A stretch of 64,000 bases of DNA from positions 3,224,001 to 3,288,000 of the forward strand of contig OZ245940.1 in the NCBI GenBank assembly GCA_965230045.1, in the 5' to 3' direction. The notes below the pieces were generated by a model. The model searched no databases, had not been told where the DNA came from, and saw only the letters and a program-made list of their open reading frames with translations. Positions 1 to 7,645 of the stretch are shown here, piece after piece (position 1 is the stretch's first letter; every line of letters begins with the position of its first letter). Source of the stretch: G963662905 sp965230045. Lineage in GTDB: Bacteria; Bacteroidota; Bacteroidia; Bacteroidales; WRLA01. A program made the translations under genes and the position numbers.

Positions 1-359
1 ACAAAACTGTGGCTTTCCGCTGGAGGGATTACCGTGATGGCGACAAACAAAAAACAAGCATGCTGCCCGGGGAAGTGTTCCTGCAAAGGTTTTGCCTGCA
101 CATCCTTCCGCATGGTTTCACCCGTATCCGCCACTATGGCTTTATGTCTTCGGCTGCAAAAGGAAAGGCTTTGCCTGCTCTGTATGAATATTTTAACCAG
201 CCAAGGCCGCAAAAAAAGAAAATGGGCTGGGAAGAAATTGCAGAAACACGCATGAACATTGTAGTGGGATTTTGCACGCACTGTGGCGGGAGGATGTGGC
301 TCGTGGAAATAATCCCCGAATCATTCCATGAGCGTATCAGGGCTCCGGATGCTTGCTGA
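1..359 (+). CDS. IS91-family transposase, C-terminal part (cut by window edge)
   Basis: This is the last ~119 codons of an IS91-like (Y2, HUH-type) transposase whose beginning lies left of the window. Every base I compared is identical to positions 4562-4920, the end of the complete transposase at 3781-4920. The catalytic HUH and tyrosine motifs are outside the window, so only identity to the second copy supports the call. Reading frame continues from upstream (codons from base 3); an internal ATG at 9 is not the true start. Confidence 0.85.
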   Translation, partial: KTVAFRWRDYRDGDKQKTSMLPGEVFLQRFCLHILPHGFTRIRHYGFMSSAAKGKALPALYEYFNQPRPQKKKMGWEEIAETRMNIVVGFCTHCGGRMWLVEIIPESFHERIRAPDAC

Positions 360-593
360 GAAAATGCACATGCTTTATTGTTTTCCCTCAGCCCCTGCAA
401 TGCAGGACTGATATGGTTATGCCAAAAACCCACAAAATGGGCTGTGTATGGTATCATATCTTGACAAAACGTTCATTTGAATTATCGCAAACCAAAGCTT
501 TTCGGCTGAAAATGGCCTGTTTTCCCTTCCCTTAAGGTATTTGGCAGAAAATACCGCAAAAATTGATTCCCCAATATATTTGTAACCCGGTTT
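1..593 (+). mobile_element. Right part of an IS91-like element (copy 1)
   Basis: Bases 1-593 match 4562-5150 of the complete copy. The coding part is identical, but the non-coding 3' tail has scattered substitutions (e.g. around 417-455 and 541-590). The extreme end differs: copy 1 continues through a short TCCCGA/TCGGGA hairpin (about 594-609), whereas copy 2 ends in GGTTTC directly before GTTCAAC. The exact terminus of copy 1 is therefore uncertain. Confidence 0.75.
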
Positions 594-616
594 TCCCGAA
601 TGGCTCGGGACAGGCT

Positions 617-678
617 CTTCAACACAAAGCACATATTCCGGCTATGGCCGGAAAACGTTGCTTAATTGTTAGCTGGCG
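617..678 (-). repeat. attC-like imperfect hairpin, site A
   Basis: On the minus strand this reads GCTAAC, then an imperfect stem with a TTCCGGC/GCCGGAA core and 4-nt loop, then GTTGAAG. Its 53 bases from CAACACAAAG (621) to GTTAGC (673) are identical to site C at 5160-5212. Length near 60 bp, an AAC/GTT pair at the ends and a bulged central stem are features of integron attC sites. The GTTAGC end sits just downstream of the stop codon of the minus-strand esterase gene. The fit to the inverse-core consensus RYYYAAC is imperfect (G at one Y). Confidence 0.5.
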
Positions 679-686
679 TAATTTGC

Positions 687-1781
687 TCATTCTAAGTCCT
701 TAAGTTTCTTTTTTGCAAAATCCATATCAGGGTTGATTTCTAAAATTTTTCTGTAATGTTCTCTTGCAGATTCTATTTGTCCAGTTTTTTCATATTGAAC
801 CGCAATGATATTATGAAGCACCTCAGATTTAGGGTAACATTTTAGTCCATTTGTTAAAAGCTTTATTGCGGTTTCAAAATCTTTATGCTTCTCACAATTT
901 ATTGCATTTCCTATGAAATACCCTTCTGAATAATCGAAAACTGTGTTGTATTTTGTTTTTTGAAAATCAGAGTAAGATATGAATTTATCAAACGAAAACT
1001 TTTCTCCACGTGCTGGTATATATGCCCAGTCTTTAAATGCTAGTTTTAATCCATCAGGTATATACCGATAAATTATAGAATAGTGTCCTTCGTCAATATA
1101 TTCATTGCTTACAGTTTCTAGATTCTTTGTTGCTGTCTTTTCAATCTTAGCAAATAAAGAATCCCAGTTTGACTTTTCCTTTTCATTGTCATCAAGACCA
1201 TAAAATGAATAAAAATATTTCTTCGTATTAAAATTATGCATAGTTGAATCAATATCTGTTGCAAAGAATAAATCAGAATGATAAGGAGCACCTGCTAAAA
1301 AAATATCAAAAGAATCAGGGTTATTAAACAACGTGTTAACTATAAAAGCCCCAGTTGTAGAATGCCCCCAAATAAGCCGTGAACTATTTGTCCTATAAGC
1401 ACTGTCAATAAAAGGAATCAATTCTTTGGTTAGAAAATTTGCAAACTCGTTTGCCCCAACTCCTGGTTTAAAATAATATCCTCTTTTCACACTTTGTACC
1501 CCAACTGTAATGCACTCAGGAATTTCTCCTTTTGTAAGCATATCTGTAACACCATAATAATAGGAGAAAACAATTTGACCATCTAATACATAGTGTACTG
1601 GATAATTGCAGTTGGACTGATGATATTTGTTTGGTAACCCAACATATAAATCAATTGGTCCCTTTAAGTTCTCCGAATTGTAAGAGTATTTGTTTCCAAT
1701 TGACAAGTCGGATATCTGATTCTTTTGACCGTACCCAATGGTTGAAAACAAAGTGAGTAAAATAATTGCAAATCTATTCAT
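687..1781 (-). CDS. Secreted alpha/beta-hydrolase-fold esterase with C-terminal TPR
   Basis: 364 aa. A signal peptide (residues 1-19, ending GYGQ) is followed by an esterase-D/Fes-like alpha/beta hydrolase domain. The nucleophile elbow is GHSTTG with Ser141; a likely acid lies in YGLDDN and the His in DEGHYS. The C-terminal ~75 residues form one to two TPR units (AINCEKHKDFETAIKLL and YEKTGQIESAREHY). Probably an exported esterase; substrate unknown. It lies 23 bp downstream of the gene at 1805-2611 on the same strand, so the two are likely co-transcribed. The pair is enclosed by GTTAGCTGGC / GCCAGCTAAC boundaries next to attC-like hairpins, suggesting cassette cargo. Local base composition is AT-richer than the housekeeping genes further right. 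Confidence 0.75.
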   Translation of the reverse strand: MNRFAIILLTLFSTIGYGQKNQISDLSIGNKYSYNSENLKGPIDLYVGLPNKYHQSNCNYPVHYVLDGQIVFSYYYGVTDMLTKGEIPECITVGVQSVKRGYYFKPGVGANEFANFLTKELIPFIDSAYRTNSSRLIWGHSTTGAFIVNTLFNNPDSFDIFLAGAPYHSDLFFATDIDSTMHNFNTKKYFYSFYGLDDNEKEKSNWDSLFAKIEKTATKNLETVSNEYIDEGHYSIIYRYIPDGLKLAFKDWAYIPARGEKFSFDKFISYSDFQKTKYNTVFDYSEGYFIGNAINCEKHKDFETAIKLLTNGLKCYPKSEVLHNIIAVQYEKTGQIESAREHYRKILEINPDMDFAKKKLKDLE

Positions 1782-1804
1782 ATGATTATAATATTAGCGG
1801 TTAA

Positions 1805-2611
1805 TTAATTATTGATTAAAGGTTTCATTTCTCTAATTTTAAATCCAACTATTGATTCGTCTGAGGTGTTAAACTGTATATCCTCAATAATTTCCACATT
1901 GAACTTAATATTGTAGTACCTTTGGTCTATAAACATTTTTTGATCTGGTTTTTCTACGGAATATCCTTCTCCTATCATTTTTATGGGATAATATGTTTCT
2001 TTATTTATATAATATGTAGTATTAGAAACCATTCCATTACTCTCCTTAAGTTTACTAGCAAATCCTGGCATTGACATTTTATTCTCAAGGCCTACTTGAA
2101 TTTGAAAACATGGAACATTATCAACAAGTGTATCGTTTAACTTGGTCAGTGAGTACGAATCTAAATTTGATAGAATGAACTTAAATTCATATTGCATTCC
2201 GTATAATGTGTTGTGACTCCAAAAATGTTTCTTCCTGAAATCAGGATGTTTTTCTAAATCAAATATCAATGCAGAACTATCGCGATTATTTATTCTAATT
2301 AGCCTATTACCATCGTATATATCTTCAAAAACAACATTTATGGTGTCATTTAAGCACATATACCAGTGCCCATTGACACCGACTATTGAATCACTTCTCA
2401 ATCGTTTAAAGTACATCTCTCGAAAATTATGAATGGTATCATTTAAATTTCTAGGATTAGTCAGTACCATTTCTTGTTTGAAATAAATAGTTTCGATTGT
2501 ATCAATGGTGATTATTGCCCTTTGCAATATGTCTTGAGCAGTTTTAACCTGCCCCATTAAGTGTCCGAAAGCAAGAATGTTTAAGACACAAGAAAAGAAT
2601 ATCAGTTTCAT
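1805..2611 (-). CDS. Hypothetical exported protein, LolA-like fold possible
   Basis: 268 aa with a signal peptide (residues 1-21, ending HLMGQ). I do not recognise the family with certainty. The pattern of alternating beta-strand segments after a short helix (TAQDILQRAI), with statements such as YFKQEM, REMYFKR and YYINKETYYPIKM, resembles the LolA/LolB-like half-barrel seen in many Bacteroidota periplasmic proteins. No catalytic motif is visible. It is the upstream member of a two-gene unit with the esterase gene at 687-1781, and both sit between attC-like boundaries beside an IS91-like element. Confidence 0.6.
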   Translation of the reverse strand: MKLIFFSCVLNILAFGHLMGQVKTAQDILQRAIITIDTIETIYFKQEMVLTNPRNLNDTIHNFREMYFKRLRSDSIVGVNGHWYMCLNDTINVVFEDIYDGNRLIRINNRDSSALIFDLEKHPDFRKKHFWSHNTLYGMQYEFKFILSNLDSYSLTKLNDTLVDNVPCFQIQVGLENKMSMPGFASKLKESNGMVSNTTYYINKETYYPIKMIGEGYSVEKPDQKMFIDQRYYNIKFNVEIIEDIQFNTSDESIVGFKIREMKPLINN

Positions 2612-2663
2612 TTTTTTTATATTTTTTTATTGCTTACCTCTCAAGATGTAATGTTCGATTTTA

Positions 2664-2798
2664 TGCCAGCTAACGGCTCGAATATGCGTAGTGCGGGATT
2701 TCAAGGCAATTCACTTTCAAACCGCTATGCTGTTTATTAAATGCTTTAATGTTCAAATTTACCAAATTGCCCCGCATTACGTATATTTATTGTTGAAC
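2664..2798 (+). repeat. attC-like hairpin, site B
   Basis: Starts GCCAGCTAAC and ends GTTGAAC, the latter a full match to the integron core GTTRRRY. The arms AATATGCGTAGTGCGGG (about 2680) and CCCGCATTACGTATATT (2771-2787) pair with a few mismatches around a long AT-rich loop, giving a ~130-bp structure within the known attC size range. Its left boundary is the inverse of site A's boundary (GTTAGCTGGC), so the two hypothetical genes between them are framed by inverted sites. The right boundary is the left end of the IS91-like element. Confidence 0.5.
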
Positions 2799-2884
2799 GA
2801 AACCTCCCTCCGGTCGGCAGCTTCACCTAAGATCTGATTCTTACGTATAAGGTTTTATTTATTAACCTTTTAAAATTTAATCTT

Positions 2885-3784
2885 ATGAAAAAAAGAACGA
2901 TCCAGGATGAAGCATGCCTTAAAGTTAATGGCTTTCGCCAAATGGCTGAGCAGTTTATGCAGCGCCTTGTAATCAACGGACGCTCGCGTTCCACACACGA
3001 AAACTACCTTCGCCAGATAGCAAAGATGGCGATTTTTTGTGAGAAAAACCCTCTTGAAATGGAAATTGATGAGATAGAAGCATATCTCTACCATGTGGTG
3101 GACCGCGACACCGACAGCCAAAGCTCTTTCAAGCACCTGGTCTATGGCCTGCGAAAACTCTACAAACTCTTCGAAAAAGACGAGCTGCACATTAGTTTGC
3201 CCAGCATCAAACGGCCGCAAAAACTGCCTGTAATCCTTTCCTGTGGCGAAGTGAGGCGATTGCTCAAAGCGCCCAAAGAACTGCGCAACAAAATTTTATT
3301 GGCCTTAATCTATGATACGGGCATGCGCATCAGCGAAGCAAGCAGCCTTTTGATACAAGATGTTGACCTTGAACGGCGACAGCTGTTTGTGCGCAAAACC
3401 AAAAGCAAACGAGAACGCTGTGTGCCCATTTCAAAACACATGGCAAGGGGCATTGCAAACTACCTGAAAATAGACCGCCCAAAATATTTCATGTTCGAAC
3501 GCAGCAACCAGCACCGTGGGCTGCCCTTGAGCCACACACGTATCCGGGGCATCATGAAGGATGCCCTCGGTGTTGCCGGTATCAACAAAAAAGTCTGCAT
3601 CCACTCTTTGCGCCACACTTATGCAACCCACCAGCTCGAAGCCGGGCAGAACATCTACGGGCTGATGAAGCTTTTGGGACATGCCGATATCAAAAACACT
3701 GAAATGTACCTCCATCTGGCCCAGCTGCCCCAACGGGCATTTTTCGGCCTGCTTGATAAGCTGTACCCAAACAAAAAGATATGA
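2885..3784 (+). CDS. Tyrosine recombinase (XerC/phage-integrase family) of the IS91-like element
   Basis: 299 aa, full length for the family. An N-terminal SAM-like core-binding domain (about residues 15-100) precedes the catalytic domain. The catalytic set is complete: Arg148 in GMRISEA, His240 and Arg243 in HSLRH, His266 in LGHADI and the nucleophile Tyr275 in EMYLHL. Its stop overlaps the transposase start in ATGA (3781-3784), implying translational coupling and joint function. In IS91-type elements such partners are thought to resolve or assist rolling-circle transposition; that role is inferred. Given the attC-like hairpins at both borders, this enzyme is also a candidate for acting at those sites, although it lacks the extra domain typical of IntI that I could recognise. 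Confidence 0.9.
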   Translation: MKKRTIQDEACLKVNGFRQMAEQFMQRLVINGRSRSTHENYLRQIAKMAIFCEKNPLEMEIDEIEAYLYHVVDRDTDSQSSFKHLVYGLRKLYKLFEKDELHISLPSIKRPQKLPVILSCGEVRRLLKAPKELRNKILLALIYDTGMRISEASSLLIQDVDLERRQLFVRKTKSKRERCVPISKHMARGIANYLKIDRPKYFMFERSNQHRGLPLSHTRIRGIMKDALGVAGINKKVCIHSLRHTYATHQLEAGQNIYGLMKLLGHADIKNTEMYLHLAQLPQRAFFGLLDKLYPNKKI

Positions 3785-4920
3785 AGGCCGATCTGGCCTT
3801 GGTTGCAAAAAACTTTACGCACATACTGGAACAGAAAAACAGGCTGACTTACCATCAATTGCGCTGCCTGCGCGCTTTGCAGGCTTGCCGCACAGAAAAA
3901 ATGGGCGGACGGATTGAGCAATGCAGCTGCTGTGGGAAGCGCAAGGTTTTTTATAACAGCTGCCGCAACCGGAATTGCCCTAAATGCGGCGGACTGGAAC
4001 GCGAAAAATGGCTTCTGGCACGTGAGGCCGACCTTTTGCCGGTCAGTTACCTGCACATGGTCTTTACCATACCCGATAAACTGAACAAGCTGTTTTTGAA
4101 CCACCAAAAGGACTGTTACAACATCCTGTTCCGTACTGTAAAGCGCGTAATGGACTGTTTTGCAGATAATCCGGATTTCCTGGGGGCACGTATTGGATAT
4201 ACTGCCGTGCTGCATACCTGGGGGCAGAACCTGCAGTACCACCCACACCTGCATTTGGTGGTGCCTGCCGGGGGGATCACAGCCAATGACAAATGGCTCC
4301 CTTCAAAAGGGGACGGAGAATTTTTGTTCCCGGTAAAAGAAATGAGCAAAGTGTTCCGGGGCAAAATGGTGGCAGCTCTGCGCCAATGGGCAAAGGATGA
4401 AGAAATACCGACCAGCAACCGTATGTTCAACAGCCTTTTTGAAAAACCCTGGACAGTTTATGCAAAACCTCCCTTTGCCGGACCGAAACAGGTGCTTGCT
4501 TATCTGGGCCGATACACACACCGAACGGCAATATCCGATGAGCGCATTTTGCAGGTGGACAACAAAACTGTGGCTTTCCGCTGGAGGGATTACCGTGATG
4601 GCGACAAACAAAAAACAAGCATGCTGCCCGGGGAAGTGTTCCTGCAAAGGTTTTGCCTGCACATCCTTCCGCATGGTTTCACCCGTATCCGCCACTATGG
4701 CTTTATGTCTTCGGCTGCAAAAGGAAAGGCTTTGCCTGCTCTGTATGAATATTTTAACCAGCCAAGGCCGCAAAAAAAGAAAATGGGCTGGGAAGAAATT
4801 GCAGAAACACGCATGAACATTGTAGTGGGATTTTGCACGCACTGTGGCGGGAGGATGTGGCTCGTGGAAATAATCCCCGAATCATTCCATGAGCGTATCA
4901 GGGCTCCGGATGCTTGCTGA
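3781..4920 (+). CDS. IS91-family transposase (Y2 HUH endonuclease)
   Basis: 379 aa. The N-terminal zinc-binding module typical of IS91 proteins contains CSCCGKRK...CRNRNCPKC (about residues 43-67). The HUH-type metal-binding motif is H154-P-H156-L-H158 and the two candidate catalytic tyrosines are Tyr241 and Tyr245 in YLGRY. A further Cys/His pair (CTHCGG) is near the C terminus. The enzyme would nick at one terminus and drive rolling-circle transposition. It is translationally coupled to the upstream recombinase. The reading frame is intact, so the element could be active. Confidence 0.92.
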   Translation: MKADLALVAKNFTHILEQKNRLTYHQLRCLRALQACRTEKMGGRIEQCSCCGKRKVFYNSCRNRNCPKCGGLEREKWLLAREADLLPVSYLHMVFTIPDKLNKLFLNHQKDCYNILFRTVKRVMDCFADNPDFLGARIGYTAVLHTWGQNLQYHPHLHLVVPAGGITANDKWLPSKGDGEFLFPVKEMSKVFRGKMVAALRQWAKDEEIPTSNRMFNSLFEKPWTVYAKPPFAGPKQVLAYLGRYTHRTAISDERILQVDNKTVAFRWRDYRDGDKQKTSMLPGEVFLQRFCLHILPHGFTRIRHYGFMSSAAKGKALPALYEYFNQPRPQKKKMGWEEIAETRMNIVVGFCTHCGGRMWLVEIIPESFHERIRAPDAC

Positions 4921-5155
4921 GAAAATGCACATGCTTTATTGTTTTCCCTCAGCCCCTGCAATGCAGGACTGATATGATTATGCCAAAAACCCACAAAATG
5001 GACTGTGGCAGGCATCATATCTTGACAAAACGTTCATTTGAATTATCGCAAACCAAAGCTTTTCGGCTGAAAATGGCCTGTTTTCCCTGCCCTTAAGGTA
5101 TTTGACTGAAAATACCGCAAAAATTGATTCCCCAATATAAATGTAAGCCGGTTTC

Positions 5156-5215
5156 GTTCAACACAAAGCACATATTCCGGCTATGGCCGGAAAACGTTGC
5201 TTAATTGTTAGCGGC
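5156..5215 (-). repeat. attC-like hairpin, site C
   Basis: Minus strand: CGCTAAC, stem with TTCCGGC/GCCGGAA core, then GTTGAAC. Identical to site A from CAACACAAAG (5160) to GTTAGC (5212), then diverges abruptly (GGCTGACTTT here, TGGCGTAATT at site A). The stop codon of the gene at 5208-5945 is formed by the TAA of the GCTAAC core. It directly abuts the right end of the IS91-like element. Confidence 0.55.
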
Positions 5216-5945
5216 TGACTTTTTTATCAGGTTTCTTATATTTAATGTCAAGTTTGCCAATCTTCAAAATCTGTTTTGTTTTAGCTTGTTCTTCATCTTC
5301 TTTAGCTTTCTTTAGTTTTTCTCCGAATGTATTTTCCCAATCTTCTTTCATTAAAGGAATCAGGTTTTCTCTCTTAAATATACTTATCAAACCGTCAAAA
5401 TTCTCTTTAAAATCAGGATTGTCCCAGTCTTTAGGTACAAATCCAGCGCAATGATTGCCGAAATGTACATTACCTAAAAAATAATCTCCACACATTTTTG
5501 CCTCTCGCTTTTCATCAATTAAATCAGAGTCAAATGTGTAAAAGGATTCAATTACTACGTATTCAATATCATTTCCTCTACCTCGTTTTTTTTCAATCCA
5601 TTTAGTCATGGGCAAAACTCGAAAGAAGAATCCATTATAAATCCCCTCAAAATATAAATCCTCATGCAATGTGAAATTTTGTTTGTCAAGGAAAGCATAT
5701 TTATCTGAATTCAAATTCTTAATTTTCTTTTTTCTTTTGTAATATTCCTCGCTAGTAAATCCAATTCCTATCCAGATAGCAATAATCCCAATCCATGTAG
5801 ACAATCCGAAATATAAAGAGTTCAAAGCACTATTATTTGTCAAGGATAGTAGAAACACTAAAATTCCAATAATCAGACCTCCGCTAAATCCATTTGTCCA
5901 ATAATCTTTTATGGCTCCTTTTCTTATTATTGGTATCTCATTCAT
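5208..5945 (-). CDS. Hypothetical membrane protein in an attC-like cassette
   Basis: 245 aa, no family recognised. Two hydrophobic segments near the N terminus (about residues 20-40 and 44-62) form a hairpin in the membrane; the remainder is a soluble, charged domain ending in a Lys/Glu-rich tail (KLKKAKEDEEQAKTKQ) that may be helical. Such topology is common in small accessory or defence-associated proteins of Bacteroidota, but nothing more specific can be said. The stop codon is embedded in attC-like site C, and a GCCGCTAAC sequence (5988-5996) mirrors GTTAGCGGC (5207-5215) upstream of the start, so the gene is framed like a mobile cassette. AT-rich compared with the core genes. Confidence 0.65.
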   Translation of the reverse strand: MNEIPIIRKGAIKDYWTNGFSGGLIIGILVFLLSLTNNSALNSLYFGLSTWIGIIAIWIGIGFTSEEYYKRKKKIKNLNSDKYAFLDKQNFTLHEDLYFEGIYNGFFFRVLPMTKWIEKKRGRGNDIEYVVIESFYTFDSDLIDEKREAKMCGDYFLGNVHFGNHCAGFVPKDWDNPDFKENFDGLISIFKRENLIPLMKEDWENTFGEKLKKAKEDEEQAKTKQILKIGKLDIKYKKPDKKVSR

Positions 5946-6409
5946 TAAATTCTCTTTTTATTATATGCAGTGTCGTTTCTTAAGTTTGCCGCTAACTTCT
6001 GCATATAAGAACCCCCAATTACCAATACGTCGCCTTTGTCCGCAGCAGGTATTTGCGTATCTGCCACTATTTCAACAAAATTAGTATGGGCGCATGCCGG
6101 TTTCATATACATTTTCTTTGTTTCTCAACAAATGTAGATAAATTTGTCTAATTTCCAATGATACTTTCTGCAAATCTTTCATTTTTTCCATGCAAAGTAT
6201 TTTGCTTTGACACCCAAATAAGCTGCACTTTTGGCTTCTTCCCTGCCCGAACCGAAACAAAATGAAGCCTAAACCATGCCGCTTGTGAAACGAACATATT
6301 TCATAAAAATGCCACGATCCTGCTGTGCTTAGCCCATGTGCAATATAAAATGTACATAAGCTAAAAACCTTTAAAAAGCACCTAAATTTATCCAAAATCG
6401 TTTTCATAG
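5946..6409. other. Intergenic stretch without a supported gene
   Basis: Contains the mirrored cassette boundary GCCGCTAAC at 5988-5996 and otherwise AT-rich sequence. A 108-codon open frame on the minus strand (6081-6407) shows no signal peptide, motif or convincing composition, so I do not call it. Confidence 0.5.
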
Positions 6410-6457
6410 CCGTTTTAATAAACGCTTATAACCGGATATAAGCGTTTATTAAAACGG
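6410..6457. repeat. Perfect 21-bp inverted repeat with 6-nt loop
   Basis: Arms CCGTTTTAATAAACGCTTATA... at 6410-6430 and its exact complement at 6437-6457, separated by ACCGGA. No gene ends nearby and no T-run follows, so a simple terminator role is unlikely. Could be a cruciform, an operator or an end of a small mobile unit. Confidence 0.8.
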
Positions 6458-6590
6458 ATAAGCCTGCCTGCCCCCCGTTCCCGCGCGTGTCCTCACGCGT
6501 GGCTTAGCGAGTCCGGCCAAGCAAACCCATACCTTCCGCAAGGCACAAAAGCAGCTTTCTTTCAGCAGCTCTTGTTGCCCTGATATTTTC

Positions 6591-6678
6591 ATGCGCATCA
6601 AAATTGATTTTCATGCGCATGAAAAATATTTTTTATGCGCGTGAAAAAAATTTTTTATGCGCATCAAAAATTATTTCT
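6591..6678 (+). repeat. Four tandem 22-bp iteron-like repeats
   Basis: The palindromic core ATGCGCAT (variant ATGCGCGT in unit 3) recurs at 6591, 6613, 6635 and 6657, exactly 22 bp apart, with AT-rich spacers of the form CAAAAATTATTT. Regular 22-bp spacing places every core on the same face of the helix (two turns), as in plasmid iterons or clustered operators. No replication initiator gene is seen in the window. Confidence 0.8.
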
Positions 6679-6717
6679 ATGCCTGTAATAATCCACTAAA
6701 ATCCCTATTGAGAATCC

Positions 6718-7157
6718 AGGAAGACCTTAGGGCAAACGCATCATAAATAAGTCCACATTCATTGACCAAAACAAAATGTCGCAGCCTTACAGGCTGCATA
6801 TTTGTTGCGATTAGCACAAGCTGATGCGCTGCATCAGCTTGTTACGTATCAGGCTTACAGCCTGAATATCAAAAAACTCCATTATAGAAAACCAAAGATT
6901 GTTCGATCTGACAAAAGTTTTACCAGCCTGAAAGGCTGATACATTAGAAAACGGGGCAACGCCCCGTTTTAAAGCAAACAAACAATATTCAGCCTGTAGG
7001 GCTGACACCTAAGCATACGAGTAATACTTAGCGTTGAAAAATAACAACACAATGCATTAAGCTTGTAACACACCATATTACCTTAACTTCTAAAAGGAGG
7101 GTTATATATTATCAAAAAGCTGCGTAAATTATGATGCGTTTGCCCTGAGGAAGACCT
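6718..7157. mobile_element. 420-bp MITE-like element with 10-bp target duplication
   Basis: The element spans 6728-7147. Its ends, TAGGGCAAACGCATCATAA on the left and the complement of CAGGGCAAACGCATCATAA on the right, match at 18 of 19 positions. It is flanked by perfect 10-bp direct repeats AGGAAGACCT (6718-6727 and 7148-7157). CAGGG-type ends and 8-10 bp duplications are characteristic of the ISAs1 family, so this is probably a non-autonomous derivative of such an element. It encodes no transposase. Inside are several short palindromes such as CAGCCTGAAAGGCTG, ACGGGGCAACGCCCCGT and AAGCTGATGCGCTGCATCAGCTT. Confidence 0.75.
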
Positions 7158-7465
7158 TAGGAATTATAAAAAGCATGCCGGATCATGGCAATTCTTTATC
7201 AGGCAGGTAAATTGGCACAAAGGGAGGAGAAAAGTGGCACACAATTATCATAAGTGTGGCCCGGGCCTTTTTATAAGGCAAATATTTACGAAATTCCGGA
7301 GCATTTCCGCTTAAAACCCACATTGTCCCCACAGGGGTTTTCCCGCTACCATCGCGCTACCATCGCGCTACCAAGTCGCTGCAAATACTTTGCGGGCAGC
7401 CAGCTGCTGCGGGCTTGCTTCGGGCGGATATTCTGTAAATATACATATTGGGTGGTTTCAGAATA
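7158..7465. other. Intergenic stretch without a supported gene
   Basis: No coding signal. Only a minor tandem of CGCTACCAT around 7347-7372 stands out. Confidence 0.4.
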
Positions 7466-7498
7466 ACTCATCGGATGACTTGGAGTCATCCGATGAGT
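7466..7498. repeat. 33-bp CATCGGATGA palindrome
   Basis: Arms ACTCATCGGATGACT (7466-7480) and AGTCATCCGATGAGT (7484-7498) form a perfect 15-bp stem with loop TGG. The same element, with loop TCG, occurs at 49958-49990, and half-sites follow at 7646-7735. It is a dispersed palindromic repeat family of this genome. Confidence 0.85.
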
Positions 7499-7645
7499 GG
7501 GTCATTCGAAAATTGGTTCTGCCCGATCTTTCGCGGACATTTGAACCCTCGAAATACAATTTGCTTCCTTCATCAATAATTGGAGCAAATGACAGATCCA
7601 AACTTCTCTTTGTATGAAACTCGGGAAAGTTTGACTCCATTTGCC

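Larger units (their letters stand above)
2799..5155 (+). mobile_element. IS91-like element, complete copy (about 2.36 kb) with tyrosine recombinase
   Basis: Carries a tyrosine recombinase (2885-3784) and an IS91-type transposase (3781-4920) overlapping by 4 bp. The left end begins GAAACC directly after GTTGAAC; the right end finishes GGTTTC directly before GTTCAAC, so the ends carry a 6-bp inverted repeat and are flanked by inverted copies of TTGAAC. IS91 elements are known to insert next to GAAC/GTTC tetranucleotides without target duplication, in agreement with these borders. A second copy's right part is at 1-593. Confidence 0.75.

Noticed and set aside
6081..6407. 108-codon minus-strand open frame in the gene-free region
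   Set aside because: No start context, no domain or signal, Cys/Phe/His-rich composition typical of random frames; lies in a repeat-rich area.
6811..7008. 65-codon minus-strand frame inside the MITE
   Set aside because: It runs through the element's palindromes; non-autonomous elements of this size do not code.
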